From a virus, in the IMG/VR virus record IMGVR_UViG_3300009081_000001, positions 1 through 64,000 of that record: a DNA stretch of 64,000 nucleotides, one strand, 5' to 3'. This document shows positions 25,198 through 32,534 of the stretch, one piece after another. The translations under genes and the position numbers were made by a program. Within the stretch, counting starts at the first letter, position 1; each line of letters begins with the position of its first letter. Under the pieces are notes generated by a model. The model had not been told where the DNA came from, did no database searches, and worked only from the letters and a program-made list of their open reading frames with translations.

Positions 25198-26010
25198 CTA
25201 GAATCCTCCGTCGTAAAACACAGGGCGCTTGCCTTTAATGTACTCCTGCTTGATGCGCTCAAAGTCGGCAACCGGGTCGCGTACAACGTCCATCTTCCAC
25301 TGCGTATAGGCTGTGTTCCCTGGATCAATGTGGTCTATCTCAAAGCCGTGCAGAAAGACACTCTCATAGCCCAGGACGTTCATACGAACAGCGGCATAAC
25401 TATCATCTAATCCGTAGCAGCCCATTTGCCACAAATAGCCAAACCGCCCATTGTCACCTATCAGGCTTCCACGGTACGCTTGGACCGTGCCCATGATGTG
25501 ATTGCAGCTTTCGACAACAATCCACCGCTGTCCTTTCTCGTGGGGCAGGAACCGCAACTTGCTCCTATACCACTGGTTAGTATGGTCGGGCCTTTCTTCC
25601 AGGTCTTTCCTCTTGAGGCCACAGATACCGATAGAGGGATCTCGCTCGAATACCTCTACCATTCTATCTGCCCATCCCGACTCGTGCCACTCCACATCGT
25701 TGTCTATCTTGCACACCGCCTTGTACATAGGCTGATAGTACCGCCACAACTTATTGAGGGCATTGGCCGTCCCAATATTCGAGCCGTTGTATGAGACGTG
25801 ACTGATTATGTCGCTATACTCGTCGTATAAAGCATGGGTAGCAGCACAGGAGCCATTGTCCGATACCATGAGGGTATGCTTGGTAAAGTCAACAGTCCTA
25901 CGCATAGAGGCCAGCGTTCGCCGGGTAAGGGGGTGCCTGTTGTTATCCTCTAGATCGTGCGTGACCATAGTGAGTAAAATGATGCACCCCCTATCAAACC
26001 GAGATAGCAA
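25198..26010 (-). CDS. GT2-like glycosyltransferase
   Basis: About 270 residues; the start is uncertain (TTG 26010, or ATG 25968 which would cut the first beta strand CIILLTMVTH). YNGSNIGTANALN and VCKIDNDVEW (DxD-like metal site) define a GT-A family 2 fold, with SYAAVRMNVLGYESVFL near the end. Likely adds a sugar in the surface-modification pathway of the cassette. Confidence 0.7.
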   Translation of the reverse strand: MLSRFDRGCIILLTMVTHDLEDNNRHPLTRRTLASMRRTVDFTKHTLMVSDNGSCAATHALYDEYSDIISHVSYNGSNIGTANALNKLWRYYQPMYKAVCKIDNDVEWHESGWADRMVEVFERDPSIGICGLKRKDLEERPDHTNQWYRSKLRFLPHEKGQRWIVVESCNHIMGTVQAYRGSLIGDNGRFGYLWQMGCYGLDDSYAAVRMNVLGYESVFLHGFEIDHIDPGNTAYTQWKMDVVRDPVADFERIKQEYIKGKRPVFYDGGF

Positions 26011-26161
26011 GGAATATGTCGTAGCCCCACATTTCCGTGATTAAGGCTAAGTCCTCGACCTCAAGTTCACTGTGCATACCATGACCGTCTACAAGAACCT
26101 CCATATCCCCATGCGTTTCCTCTACGTCTTTCAGCCGTTCAATCAACTCGGATAGCTTCAC
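25994..26161 (-). CDS. Small acidic protein (55 residues)
   Basis: GTG start at 26161 behind AGGAGG. The protein reads MKLSELIERLKDVEE, then GDMEVLVDGHGMHSELEVED. It belongs in pattern to a widespread phage family (helix, GDxEV strand, acidic tail), function unknown. Its end overlaps the glycosyltransferase start. Confidence 0.65.
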   Translation of the reverse strand: MKLSELIERLKDVEETHGDMEVLVDGHGMHSELEVEDLALITEMWGYDIFLAISV

Positions 26162-26171
26162 TTCTTGCCTC

Positions 26172-26597
26172 CTATGCTATTCGCTCAAGGCCGTCGGTAT
26201 TGGTCTTGATGTGCCAGAGCCAACCAGGACCACCGGGAACGGGATCGCCACAGTACTCTTGCAACGGCCCCGAAACATAGTCATCGCCGTGCATCCACAA
26301 TTCAACGTGGCCCCTAAGGGTACGAACACAGAGCGCATCGCCTTCAGGAATAAGGTTGCCGTTCTTCGTTTGGGGAAATATCTCAACCTCCCCCTTTCCA
26401 GTATCGGCCACCCGACAGTTGGCAAGCCAATGACCATTGAACCTCACATGACACCGCGAAGCCAATGGACTTCCACCCTCTACCCTCAAGGCGGGATAGA
26501 CTACGCTCCTAGATTTGATAAGGCCCACTACCGGCACACAGGCAGCAGCGGCCCATGCAAGGCATCCACCAAGAAACCCTCTCCTACTTACACTCAC
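26172..26597 (-). CDS. Secreted protein with twin-arginine-like signal
   Basis: 141 residues from GTG 26597, which overlaps the stop of the upstream gene (GTGA) and has GGGGGGCAAGAA before it. The N-terminus SVSRRGFLGGCLAWAAAACV is a twin-arginine export signal or membrane anchor. The mature part is beta-rich (RFNGHWLANCRVADTGKGEV; CVRTLRGHVELWMHGDDY). Function unknown; probably exported. Confidence 0.65.
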   Translation of the reverse strand: MSVSRRGFLGGCLAWAAAACVPVVGLIKSRSVVYPALRVEGGSPLASRCHVRFNGHWLANCRVADTGKGEVEIFPQTKNGNLIPEGDALCVRTLRGHVELWMHGDDYVSGPLQEYCGDPVPGGPGWLWHIKTNTDGLERIA

Positions 26598-26824
26598 TTC
26601 TTGCCCCCCACCCAGTTCACTCCATGATACCCCTTGCGCGTCTCTTCGATGAAACCGCCATGAGCTGCTGCAGCCGTGCCCCAGTTCCAGTGTGCTGTAG
26701 TGAAACAGGGCTTGCACTCACCCCCACACTCTGGACACTCAAGGGGCTCATCCTGCCGCTCTATGCGTCTCAGCGCCTCTACCCTCTCCCCGCATCCCTG
26801 GCACTCATAGACGTATATCGGCAT
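26594..26824 (-). CDS. FmdB-type zinc ribbon protein
   Basis: 76 residues. MPIYVYECQGCGE...CPECGG is the FmdB/CxxC_CxxC_SSSS zinc ribbon signature (two CxxC pairs). Such short proteins are thought to bind nucleic acid or regulate. The start and end overlap the neighbours by 1-4 bp. Confidence 0.8.
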   Translation of the reverse strand: MPIYVYECQGCGERVEALRRIERQDEPLECPECGGECKPCFTTAHWNWGTAAAAHGGFIEETRKGYHGVNWVGGKK

Positions 26825-27276
26825 CAGTCATCCTCCCCATCGGAAAGCCCCAACTCCCGACGCACTTCCTCATAGGGCCTCACACCCTCGTTGACTAGGG
26901 CAGCAACGCCGTCATTTCCGTCGGAAATAAGCCACACCTTCACGCCATGCAGGGGGATCCTTGGCGATGGAAGATACTTGAGGGCCAGCTCGTAGCTCAA
27001 ATCAATGGCAAAGTTGATCTTGTCTAACCACGCCTGGTCCTTCCCCGCCCCACAATCCGCAACAAGAAAAGGGCCTACCAGTTCCCCGGTAGGCAGCTCC
27101 ATTAGCACACTCTTGCCTATGTAGTTCCCCTGCAAGGCTACAAAGCCTAGCGCCCCATCTACTTGCTCCTGCTTTAGATGACGCCACTTGAGACGGTTTG
27201 CTACTACCCTATCCATTATCTCGGGATTGTAGGCTGTAGCCTTGCCCTCGTCTACCAGGGTGAGTATCTTGTTCAA
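26824..27276 (-). CDS. Double-psi beta-barrel (3D/RlpA)-like protein
   Basis: 150 residues. ATAYNPEIMDRVVANRL and GPFLVADCGAGKD...FAIDLSYELA recall 3D/RlpA barrels, in which the conserved Asp residues act on peptidoglycan. No signal peptide was seen, so export is unclear. The palindrome at 26914 is read I-S-D-G-N about 30 residues from the end. Assignment moderate. Confidence 0.5.
   Translation of the reverse strand: MNKILTLVDEGKATAYNPEIMDRVVANRLKWRHLKQEQVDGALGFVALQGNYIGKSVLMELPTGELVGPFLVADCGAGKDQAWLDKINFAIDLSYELALKYLPSPRIPLHGVKVWLISDGNDGVAALVNEGVRPYEEVRRELGLSDGEDD
26914..26928. repeat. Palindrome copy 11
   Basis: In the barrel-like protein gene; I-S-D-G-N. Confidence 0.95.
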
Positions 27277-27584
27277 TCCTCTTCCTCCTTATACCCCAAC
27301 GTCTCGGGCATAAAGTCACACGACCGAACATCATCAGCAAGCAAGTACAGCATGTACCTCTCCTTCCAGTCAGGATGCCTGATGATCGCCCGAATCATGT
27401 CCAACTCCTCACGCCCCAGTTGCAGATTCACCACCAGATCCGTCAACAGCCTCTCCATCATCTTTTCCTCCCTTATTTGTTCGTTCAGTCCAAAGGTAAT
27501 CCCACCACTGGTAAAACGAAGCACCGGGGTATCATCATATATAGAGATACCGTCAGTATTCCCCGTCCAAGTACACCCATCCAT
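27273..27584 (-). CDS. Hypothetical protein with a possible internal start
   Basis: 103 residues from ATG 27584, just after a degenerate palindrome and GGAGGG. A second in-frame start (MMERLLTDLV, 27461) has an even stronger site, GGGAGGAAAAG, so a 62-residue form is likely made as well. The C-terminal part is helical and acidic. Unrecognised. Confidence 0.55.
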   Translation of the reverse strand: MDGCTWTGNTDGISIYDDTPVLRFTSGGITFGLNEQIREEKMMERLLTDLVVNLQLGREELDMIRAIIRHPDWKERYMLYLLADDVRSCDFMPETLGYKEEED

Positions 27585-27878
27585 TCACTTACCCTCCGTC
27601 GGAAATCTTACCGCACGTCTTCTTGTGTTCCGCAACCGTTCCTCAATCTGCCCCGCAAGCTCTACGGACCATAGCGTACCAGAACAGGCCCACAAGACCG
27701 CAAGCATCTCGTCTGGTCGCATGAAGATCGTGGTTGGTTCCTCTCTCTCGAAACGGAGATAGACTGTATCTGGTTCAATGCCCTCCGCTATACCAGCACT
27801 AATTGTACAGTTCTCATAGGGCTGCTCCAGAATAGGGACGCACTTGGCAACACGCCCATCTCCAAAATCAATCTCCAT
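27585..27878 (-). CDS. Small hypothetical protein
   Basis: 97 residues, MEIDFGDGRVAKCVPILEQP, beta-rich then helical. The C-terminus RFPTEGK is encoded by a degenerate palindrome. The ribosome site AGGGAG lies directly behind the palindrome at 27889. No family recognised. Confidence 0.65.
   Translation of the reverse strand: MEIDFGDGRVAKCVPILEQPYENCTISAGIAEGIEPDTVYLRFEREEPTTIFMRPDEMLAVLWACSGTLWSVELAGQIEERLRNTRRRAVRFPTEGK
27595..27606. repeat. Degenerate palindrome
   Basis: TCCGTCGGAAAT, one arm incomplete; end of the 27585 gene, before the next ribosome site. Not counted among the 37. Confidence 0.7.
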
Positions 27879-27879
27879 G

Positions 27880-28074
27880 TCACTCCCTATTTCCGTCGGA
27901 AATGTAAGCCTGATACGCTGCCTCTAACTCTTCTGGAAAACAGTCCACTTCCCAGGATTCACCCATCAGCCTCAACCAATTCCCGCTAGAACTACGCTCA
28001 TACGTGGGCCACTCTTCCCTATCCGTCTCCACAACCCAACTCACATACGGACCATCTACACTAAGAACCTTCAT
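27880..28074 (-). CDS. Small hypothetical protein, first gene of the leftward operon
   Basis: 64 residues from ATG 28074 (MKVLSVDGPYVSWVVETD), behind AAGGAGGGGAAGGG. The longer frame to 28170 is not preferred. C-terminus AYISDGNRE comes from the palindrome at 27889. It is the first gene after the leftward promoter at 28213-28241. Confidence 0.65.
   Translation of the reverse strand: MKVLSVDGPYVSWVVETDREEWPTYERSSSGNWLRLMGESWEVDCFPEELEAAYQAYISDGNRE
27889..27903. repeat. Palindrome copy 12
   Basis: C-terminal codons of the 27880 gene, directly before the next ribosome site. Confidence 0.95.
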
Positions 28075-28212
28075 TCCCTTCCCCTCCTTCTCTATTAGGG
28101 GATGAGGCCAGGCCGTACATCTGGCTCGCACCGCACTCCCAAGGCAGCACCCGGCGGTGTCTATGGTCATCAGTGTCTCGGACTCCCCACACCTCTCATC
28201 CCCATGAACACC

Positions 28213-28241
28213 ATTATACTACCATGAACACCTACTGTCAA
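28213..28241 (-). promoter_or_regulatory. Leftward sigma-70 promoter with repeated operator
   Basis: TTGACA, 17-bp spacer, TATAAT on the minus strand. GGTGTTCATGG occurs twice, once in the spacer and once just after the -10 box, matching the GTTCA half-site of other promoters. It should drive the leftward arm. Confidence 0.85.
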
Positions 28242-28262
28242 GATTCTCACTACGGTACATAT

Positions 28263-28662
28263 TTGCCGCTCATCCTATGAATAGATATAGGGAGATAGGG
28301 GGATGGATGCTAGTGGGTATACCCCCCCCTACCCTATCGTAGACAGAGCATGAGCCCCCTAGCTACAGGAGGCGCTAAGAGAAAGGGTTAAAAGCCTGTA
28401 GCGGCAGTAATGGGGAACCCCTCTGCACTGGCGAGTGTGGAGCTGTAGCATGGAGCGTGCTACAGGTCGATAGGCGGAGATACCTACTCAAAAGGTAGGA
28501 GGGCATAGCAGCACATGCCTACTCTCATGCTCTGTACTGGTACTGGTGCAGGTGCCACCACTGCACCTTCTTCATGGGCAGGATCAGGTGATGCAAGATG
28601 ATAGCCTTGCTACAGTTCGAGTCTGTACTTGCCTGCATAGCCTATACCTATAAGGGGGTGCT
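28263..28662 (+). ncRNA. Hairpin-rich non-coding region between the two arms
   Basis: About 400 bp with no convincing reading frame. It holds at least five inverted repeats: GCTACAGG/CCTGTAGC, GGGGAACCCC, CTGTAGC/GCTACAG, CCTAC/GTAGG and GGTGCAG/CTGCACC. A candidate promoter (TTGCCG, 17 bp, TATAGG, from 28263) reads into it rightward. It may be a structured RNA leader or stand-alone RNA; a replication or recombination site is also possible. Confidence 0.4.
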
Positions 28663-28836
28663 ATGTCTCTTTTCCGTCGGAAACGCAAGCCTGACCCCAG
28701 GCAGGAGCTACTTACTACCTATGCACACCAGGAGTATGTAGCCAGGGTGAGCGTGTGTGCGCATGGTAACTGTGAGACGTGCTCCTATAAGGCGTCTTGC
28801 ACAAGGTATCACTCCAAGAAAGGAAGGGTTGTATAG
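28663..28836 (+). CDS. Small cysteine-rich protein
   Basis: 57 residues, ATG 28663 behind AAGGGGG. The start MSLFRRKRKPDPRQ is basic, and here the palindrome (28670) is read F-R-R-K. C-x4-C-x2-C-x5-C (CAHGNCETC...C) could hold a metal. First gene of the rightward arm. Confidence 0.6.
   Translation: MSLFRRKRKPDPRQELLTTYAHQEYVARVSVCAHGNCETCSYKASCTRYHSKKGRVV
28670..28684. repeat. Palindrome copy 13
   Basis: Codons 3-7 of the 28663 gene; read F-R-R-K. Confidence 0.95.
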
Positions 28837-28852
28837 CACAACAGTTCGAGGA

Positions 28853-28881
28853 TTGACAACCGTTCAGCAGTATGGTACGAT
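28853..28881 (+). promoter_or_regulatory. Rightward sigma-70 promoter
   Basis: TTGACA, 17-bp spacer with CCGTTCAG (operator half-site), TACGAT. Predicted start near 28888, ahead of the 28928 gene. Confidence 0.75.
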
Positions 28882-28927
28882 AGTCTATGAAGGTGAACCC
28901 TACCTTAGTGGGAGAAAGGTTCTAGAG

Positions 28928-29221
28928 ATGGATTTCTCTCAACCCAGTGGCAAGTTTGGCTACGGTCGGATGGTGGTGGACTATACCCGCTTTGGCAAGT
29001 GCGTCAATGCGATTGTGAGGGTGGGGGAGCTGTCCCAACACCTGTTTGGTGTTGATGACGTGGTTATAGGCGGCATCTACGAGCTAGACCACTTCCTCAC
29101 TCTTGGAGAGCCCGCCGAGCTGCTTGGCTTCAAGCCCAAGTTCGCTGATATGTACGAGATGGCCGTGTGGGATGAGTCCCATCGAGTGACCACCGTACAG
29201 TATGATAGCCTGCGAGACTAA
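28928..29221 (+). CDS. Hypothetical protein
   Basis: 97 residues from ATG 28928 (MDFSQPSGKFGYGRMVVDYT). The frame is open further upstream to 28757 but that part crosses the promoter. AAAGG lies nine bases before the ATG. A terminator follows. Unrecognised. Confidence 0.6.
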   Translation: MDFSQPSGKFGYGRMVVDYTRFGKCVNAIVRVGELSQHLFGVDDVVIGGIYELDHFLTLGEPAELLGFKPKFADMYEMAVWDESHRVTTVQYDSLRD

Positions 29222-29256
29222 ATTGAAAGAGTGATGGGAGAGGCCCATCACTAACC

Positions 29257-29271
29257 GTTTCCGTCGGAAAT
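29257..29271. repeat. Palindrome copy 14
   Basis: Intergenic, abutting a terminator. Confidence 0.95.
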
Positions 29272-29302
29272 AGAGCCCCTATCTCTAGGGGCTCTTTCTT
29301 TT
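29272..29302 (+). terminator. Rho-independent terminator
   Basis: AGAGCCCCTA-tc-TCTAGGGGCTCT followed by TTCTTTT. It begins at the base after the palindrome at 29257. Confidence 0.85.
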
Positions 29303-29317
29303 CCCCTACAACTAAAT

Positions 29318-29364
29318 AACCCATAGCCCTGATGCGCCTTAATCGTGCATCAGGGCTATGGGTT
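29318..29364. repeat. Perfect 18-bp inverted repeat
   Basis: AACCCATAGCCCTGATGC, an 11-base spacer, then its exact reverse complement. There is no T tract, so it is not an ordinary terminator. It lies in the leader of the 29435 gene together with a small CCTACCT/AGGTAGG hairpin and an ATCTC/GAGAT pairing over the ribosome site. Confidence 0.75.
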
Positions 29365-29434
29365 GTGAAGGTTGTGCCCTGCCAAGGGCGTTGCCTACCT
29401 CTTTAGGTAGGTATCTCTGAAAGGAGATATGAAC

Positions 29435-30406
29435 ATGGCGAAGAAGGTACAGCAGAGCACGGTCGAGCTGGTCTATGAGGCGCTTGTCCTCAAGGGCTGG
29501 CACGTTGACGACGTTGAGTTGGACCGTGGCGCGATCACGGTTACTGCAATGTCGCCTGATGGGGAGCAGTTGATTGACACGTTCAAGGCAACTGGCACCC
29601 GCAAGTGGCTGGATGGGGTAATGGACGTGAACCCCGTTGTGGCAGAGCCCGAGCTGTCGGAAGAGGAGTGGGAAGCCCTGTATGGCAACGTGACCGATAA
29701 CGATGTTTGCCTTGCGTTCCTTGACGAAATCCCCGCCCTGGTCACAAGCAAGGAAGTCGCAGAGGCCGTGGTGCGGGTGCTGGATGAGATATTGGAACCC
29801 GCCGCCGTGGAAGCGGCACCTGAAACCCCGAAGGGAGAGGATGAGATGAAAGTGTACGCCTGTGAGAAGTGCGGTGAGATCCTGCCCGAGCCTGCCCGGT
29901 TCTGTGAGCCCCACGGTCGCATGGAGCTGGCCCGCCAGGAAGAGGAAGTCAAGGCGTTCATCGAACACGAGGAATCGCTGCTTACGTCCTACCTGAACGT
30001 GCGCGAGGACTATATCGAGGAACACCCGTTCCTTGGTGTGGTCTTTGAGTCGATGACCTTCCGCCGGTTCCTGTGCATCCGGTACGAGACGCCACAGAGC
30101 GATGGTAGCACTGTCACCCGCGACCGCAAGCTGCTGGTGTCCCACGTCTACCAGGCCAAGAGCACGGATGGGATCTGTGTGGTAGGGTATGATACCTACC
30201 GCGAGGAAGTGCGCACGTTCCGCATCGACCGCATGAGGGGTGCCTACTTGGGTGAGTGTGCGCCCGAGCCCACGCATGGCAAGCCTGTGCTCTATCCTGC
30301 GTCCTACGATCTCCGCAAGGCAGTGCCCCAGGTGATGCGCAACCCCGAGAAGTACATCGGTAAGGGGTGGTCAACGAAGCCCCTGCCTGTGGTCTTGATG
30401 CAGTAG
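29435..30406 (+). CDS. Large hypothetical protein with zinc ribbon
   Basis: 323 residues from ATG 29435 (MAKKVQQST), chosen over the ATG at 29429 for spacing to GGAG. N-terminal domain of about 130 residues, a Cys/His zinc site near 145-165 (CEKCGE...CEPH), then a domain whose end (YDTYREEVRTFRIDRMRG) resembles the core of WYL-type ligand-binding domains. Possible regulator; no DNA-binding motif was identified. A palindrome and a terminator follow the stop. Confidence 0.55.
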   Translation: MAKKVQQSTVELVYEALVLKGWHVDDVELDRGAITVTAMSPDGEQLIDTFKATGTRKWLDGVMDVNPVVAEPELSEEEWEALYGNVTDNDVCLAFLDEIPALVTSKEVAEAVVRVLDEILEPAAVEAAPETPKGEDEMKVYACEKCGEILPEPARFCEPHGRMELARQEEEVKAFIEHEESLLTSYLNVREDYIEEHPFLGVVFESMTFRRFLCIRYETPQSDGSTVTRDRKLLVSHVYQAKSTDGICVVGYDTYREEVRTFRIDRMRGAYLGECAPEPTHGKPVLYPASYDLRKAVPQVMRNPEKYIGKGWSTKPLPVVLMQ

Positions 30407-30407
30407 C

Positions 30408-30422
30408 GTTTCCGTCGGAAAT
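30408..30422. repeat. Palindrome copy 15
   Basis: Intergenic, just after a stop and before a terminator hairpin. Confidence 0.95.
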
Positions 30423-30423
30423 A

Positions 30424-30460
30424 GCCCCTTGCTCTCCTTGTGGGCAAGGGGCATTGTAAT
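30424..30460 (+). terminator. Hairpin terminator
   Basis: GCCCCTTGC...GCAAGGGGC followed by ATTGTAAT, directly after the palindrome at 30408. The T tract is weak. Confidence 0.6.
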
Positions 30461-30479
30461 ATCTATAAGGAGAGGAACG

Positions 30480-30794
30480 ATGACCGTCAAGAGTGTCGTG
30501 TTCGCGTTGGTTCTGCTGGCCGTGCTGTTCGCGCTCGTGCCCACGTTTGCCGTGGCCGAGCCCGCCATCGAGGCTCCTGCATCCGAAGCCCCAGTTCTCG
30601 CCAGGACGGTGTTCTTCACGCCGTACCTGTCCATCTACCACAACCGCTACAATGCCAATGGGGCGTACATCGGCAAGGCGTTGGGTGGTGGACTGTGCAC
30701 TCCTACTCGTGGTAGCTGGTGCAAGGCCACGAACGCCTACGGTAAGGTGTTCTTTGTGAAGTGGTGCAACTATGCCAGGTGTGTGCGCTGGTGA
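30480..30794 (+). CDS. Secreted small protein
   Basis: 104 residues from ATG 30480. Signal peptide MTVKSVVFALVLLAVLFALV with probable cleavage after AVA. The mature part has four cysteines and aromatic residues (FFTPYLSIYHNRY; CTPTRGSWCKATNAYG). Likely exported; possible superinfection or virulence factor, but no family recognised. Confidence 0.65.
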   Translation: MTVKSVVFALVLLAVLFALVPTFAVAEPAIEAPASEAPVLARTVFFTPYLSIYHNRYNANGAYIGKALGGGLCTPTRGSWCKATNAYGKVFFVKWCNYARCVRW

Positions 30795-30833
30795 TTGAGA
30801 GTCAAGCCCCATTCTAGAACATCAGTTTGGGGC

Positions 30834-30862
30834 TTGACAAGTGTTCAGGAGTATGATACAAT
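30834..30862 (+). promoter_or_regulatory. Sigma-70 promoter with flanking operators
   Basis: TTGACA, 17-bp spacer with GTGTTCAG, TACAAT, then GTTCAGAAC downstream. Closely similar to the promoter at 44986. Confidence 0.85.
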
Positions 30863-30895
30863 GGACCGTAGTTCAGAACGATAGGGAGGATGAAC

Positions 30896-31075
30896 ATGAA
30901 GAACCAGGATCGGATCTTTCAGTGCAAGAACTGTGGACAGGCGGTGCAGGGATGGCATACTGCACACGAGCAGTTTGACTGTGGCTGTGGGAACTACCAG
31001 CCGTGTGAACTGACAGAGGCAGAGTATCGGTATGTCTACGGTGATGCCCGGTACGAGCAGATGCAGGAGGACTAG
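30896..31075 (+). CDS. Zinc-ribbon protein
   Basis: 59 residues from ATG 30896 (MKNQDRIFQC) with GGAGG six bases before. C-x2-C...C-x-C (CKNCGQ; CGCGNYQPC) suggests one zinc. First gene after the promoter at 30834. Confidence 0.65.
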   Translation: MKNQDRIFQCKNCGQAVQGWHTAHEQFDCGCGNYQPCELTEAEYRYVYGDARYEQMQED

Positions 31076-31076
31076 C

Positions 31077-31349
31077 ATGGATGAGACGATGTACGAGAAG
31101 GCCAGTGACGCACCGTGGAACCAGACGAGCGACGGGACCCCCTACTACCGGGGTAACGAGCCGTCGGCCAGCCAGATCGAATGGGAGTATCAGCAGGTGA
31201 TGCGTGGTGGCCTGCCCTGCTACCGCCTGTGCCACCCTGGTGATCACTGTGAGGGCTGCATGTGGGATGACGCCCGATGTGAGGATCTGAACGATGAGCC
31301 CGGCTATGAGGACTGCGACCTCTTCCCACCTATGAGCTGCCGGGGCTAG
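31077..31349 (+). CDS. Cysteine-rich hypothetical protein
   Basis: 90 residues from ATG 31077 behind GGAGGACTAGC. Seven or more cysteines in the second half (CYRLCHPGDHCEGCMWDDARC) point to metal binding. A palindrome lies directly after the stop, separating it from the convergent gene. Confidence 0.6.
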   Translation: MDETMYEKASDAPWNQTSDGTPYYRGNEPSASQIEWEYQQVMRGGLPCYRLCHPGDHCEGCMWDDARCEDLNDEPGYEDCDLFPPMSCRG

Positions 31350-31364
31350 ATTTCCGACGGAAAT
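31350..31364. repeat. Palindrome copy 16
   Basis: Between two convergent genes. Confidence 0.95.
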
Positions 31365-31366
31365 GG

Positions 31367-31681
31367 CTACGGCCAGGTGGCTCTCAACTTGGTATTGAGC
31401 TTCTGGATAGTCACCCGGCCGTTACTGTACCGCACCGTGTAACCGTTAATGCCTGCTTCCTTAAGGAGTGAGGGGAGTGCAGCAACAAAGCGTTCGAGAT
31501 CATCAGACTGGACGACTACCGGAACCTCAACCTGCTTGGGCTCACGCAATGCCCGGTAGTAACATGCTGTACACACACCCTTGCTCTTGTGAGGATGCGC
31601 TGTACTCCCACACTCTGTACACTGCTCATGCAGCCTTGACCACATATGGTTGCACCATCTTTCCCCGACTTGTTGCAACAA
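31367..31681 (-). CDS. Small zinc-binding protein (leftward)
   Basis: 104 residues, TTG start at 31681 with AAAGGG upstream. CTECGSTAHPHKSKGVCTAC is a four-cysteine zinc site; the second half is alpha/beta (LERFVAALPSLLKEAGINGY; VRYSNGRVTIQKL). It lies just downstream of the small-terminase-like gene and may be co-transcribed. Confidence 0.6.
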   Translation of the reverse strand: MLQQVGERWCNHMWSRLHEQCTECGSTAHPHKSKGVCTACYYRALREPKQVEVPVVVQSDDLERFVAALPSLLKEAGINGYTVRYSNGRVTIQKLNTKLRATWP

Positions 31682-31692
31682 GTCTATGCCCT

Positions 31693-32217
31693 TTAGGGCT
31701 CCATGTCAACTACATTTCCGTCGGAAATGGCGTCGTCAGGCTCGATCTCAACCTCTTCCGTGACGGTTGTACGCCGAAACGTCGCCTTTCGCGCCGATTC
31801 CAACAGGGCTCGCGCTGGATGGCTCTTGTTAGCAGGCCCCTCAAGCAGCTTGCTATCCTCTTGCAGCCCCTTCTCCAGCTCTACAAGCAACCGCGCAGCC
31901 TGTACAGCCTCTTTGGAATCGTTAGAAGCCGCCAGATTGCTCATGTTTATGAGCATCGGTGCCCACGCTCGCTCAAGCACCTGGTGCAGCACCTGCTTAC
32001 GGGCCGCCAGCTCTTGAGCCAACATGCCCTGCACATAGGGAGAGTGCAGGGCATCATAGTACAGAGAGTGCGTTATGCCTGCCCGCTGACACGCCAACCG
32101 CGTCGTGGCGCAGTCCTTTCCAAACTGTTCCCTCACCTTCTGTACGATTTCCCACATTTTCACGTCCTGTGGGGATACAGCTTGAATGGCAGTATGGGGT
32201 GCGATCAGGTTGGTCAT
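31693..32217 (-). CDS. Terminase small subunit-like protein
   Basis: 174 residues. An N-terminal helix-turn-helix (TTRLACQRAGITHSLYYDAL, about 38-57) and a long central helical/coiled region match phage small terminases, which recognise packaging sites. The acidic C-terminus contains I-S-D-G-N from the palindrome at 31714. It is far from, and separately transcribed from, the large subunit at 14-16 kb. Another helix-turn-helix regulator is possible. Confidence 0.55.
   Translation of the reverse strand: MTNLIAPHTAIQAVSPQDVKMWEIVQKVREQFGKDCATTRLACQRAGITHSLYYDALHSPYVQGMLAQELAARKQVLHQVLERAWAPMLINMSNLAASNDSKEAVQAARLLVELEKGLQEDSKLLEGPANKSHPARALLESARKATFRRTTVTEEVEIEPDDAISDGNVVDMEP
31714..31728. repeat. 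Palindrome copy 17
   Basis: Near the C-terminus of the small-terminase-like gene; I-S-D-G-N. Confidence 0.95.
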
Positions 32218-32250
32218 GGCATATAAAGCCTCATTGTCGTCATGTGTAGA

Positions 32251-32279
32251 AGTATATCACACTTAGGGAGGAAAGACAA
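32251..32279 (-). promoter_or_regulatory. Leftward promoter of the 31.4-32.2 kb island
   Basis: TTGTCT, 17-bp spacer, TATACT on the minus strand. It overlaps the ribosome site region of the rightward 32281 gene. Confidence 0.65.
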
Positions 32280-32280
32280 G

Positions 32281-32520
32281 ATGGATCTGAATGAGTTTGG
32301 GGAGCCTATCTACAAGATGGACCGTAAGACGAGAAGGCGGGTTGGGGCATTAAAGAGGATACTGGCAGAGAGGGATAGGTGGAGCGTCGGTTGCGAGATG
32401 CGCAGGAGCATTATAGAAAGGCAATTTGGACTGTGCCCGCGTTTTGGCAAGGAGCATGATATTGCAGTACTGCGTTCTAGGATCCCCGCTGATGTGTTGG
32501 AGCGGGAAGGATTGCTTTAG
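32281..32520 (+). CDS. Small basic hypothetical protein
   Basis: 79 residues from ATG 32281 behind AGGGAGGAAAGACAAG. Helical, charged (MDRKTRRRVGALKRILAERD). No cysteine motif. Start of a run of tiny rightward genes with very similar ribosome sites ending GACAAG. Confidence 0.65.
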   Translation: MDLNEFGEPIYKMDRKTRRRVGALKRILAERDRWSVGCEMRRSIIERQFGLCPRFGKEHDIAVLRSRIPADVLEREGLL

Positions 32521-32534
32521 GGGAGAATGACAAG

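Noticed and set aside
29339-30277. 312-codon minus-strand frame
   Set aside because: Antisense of the 29435 gene, which has a ribosome site and zinc motif; the minus frame has neither.
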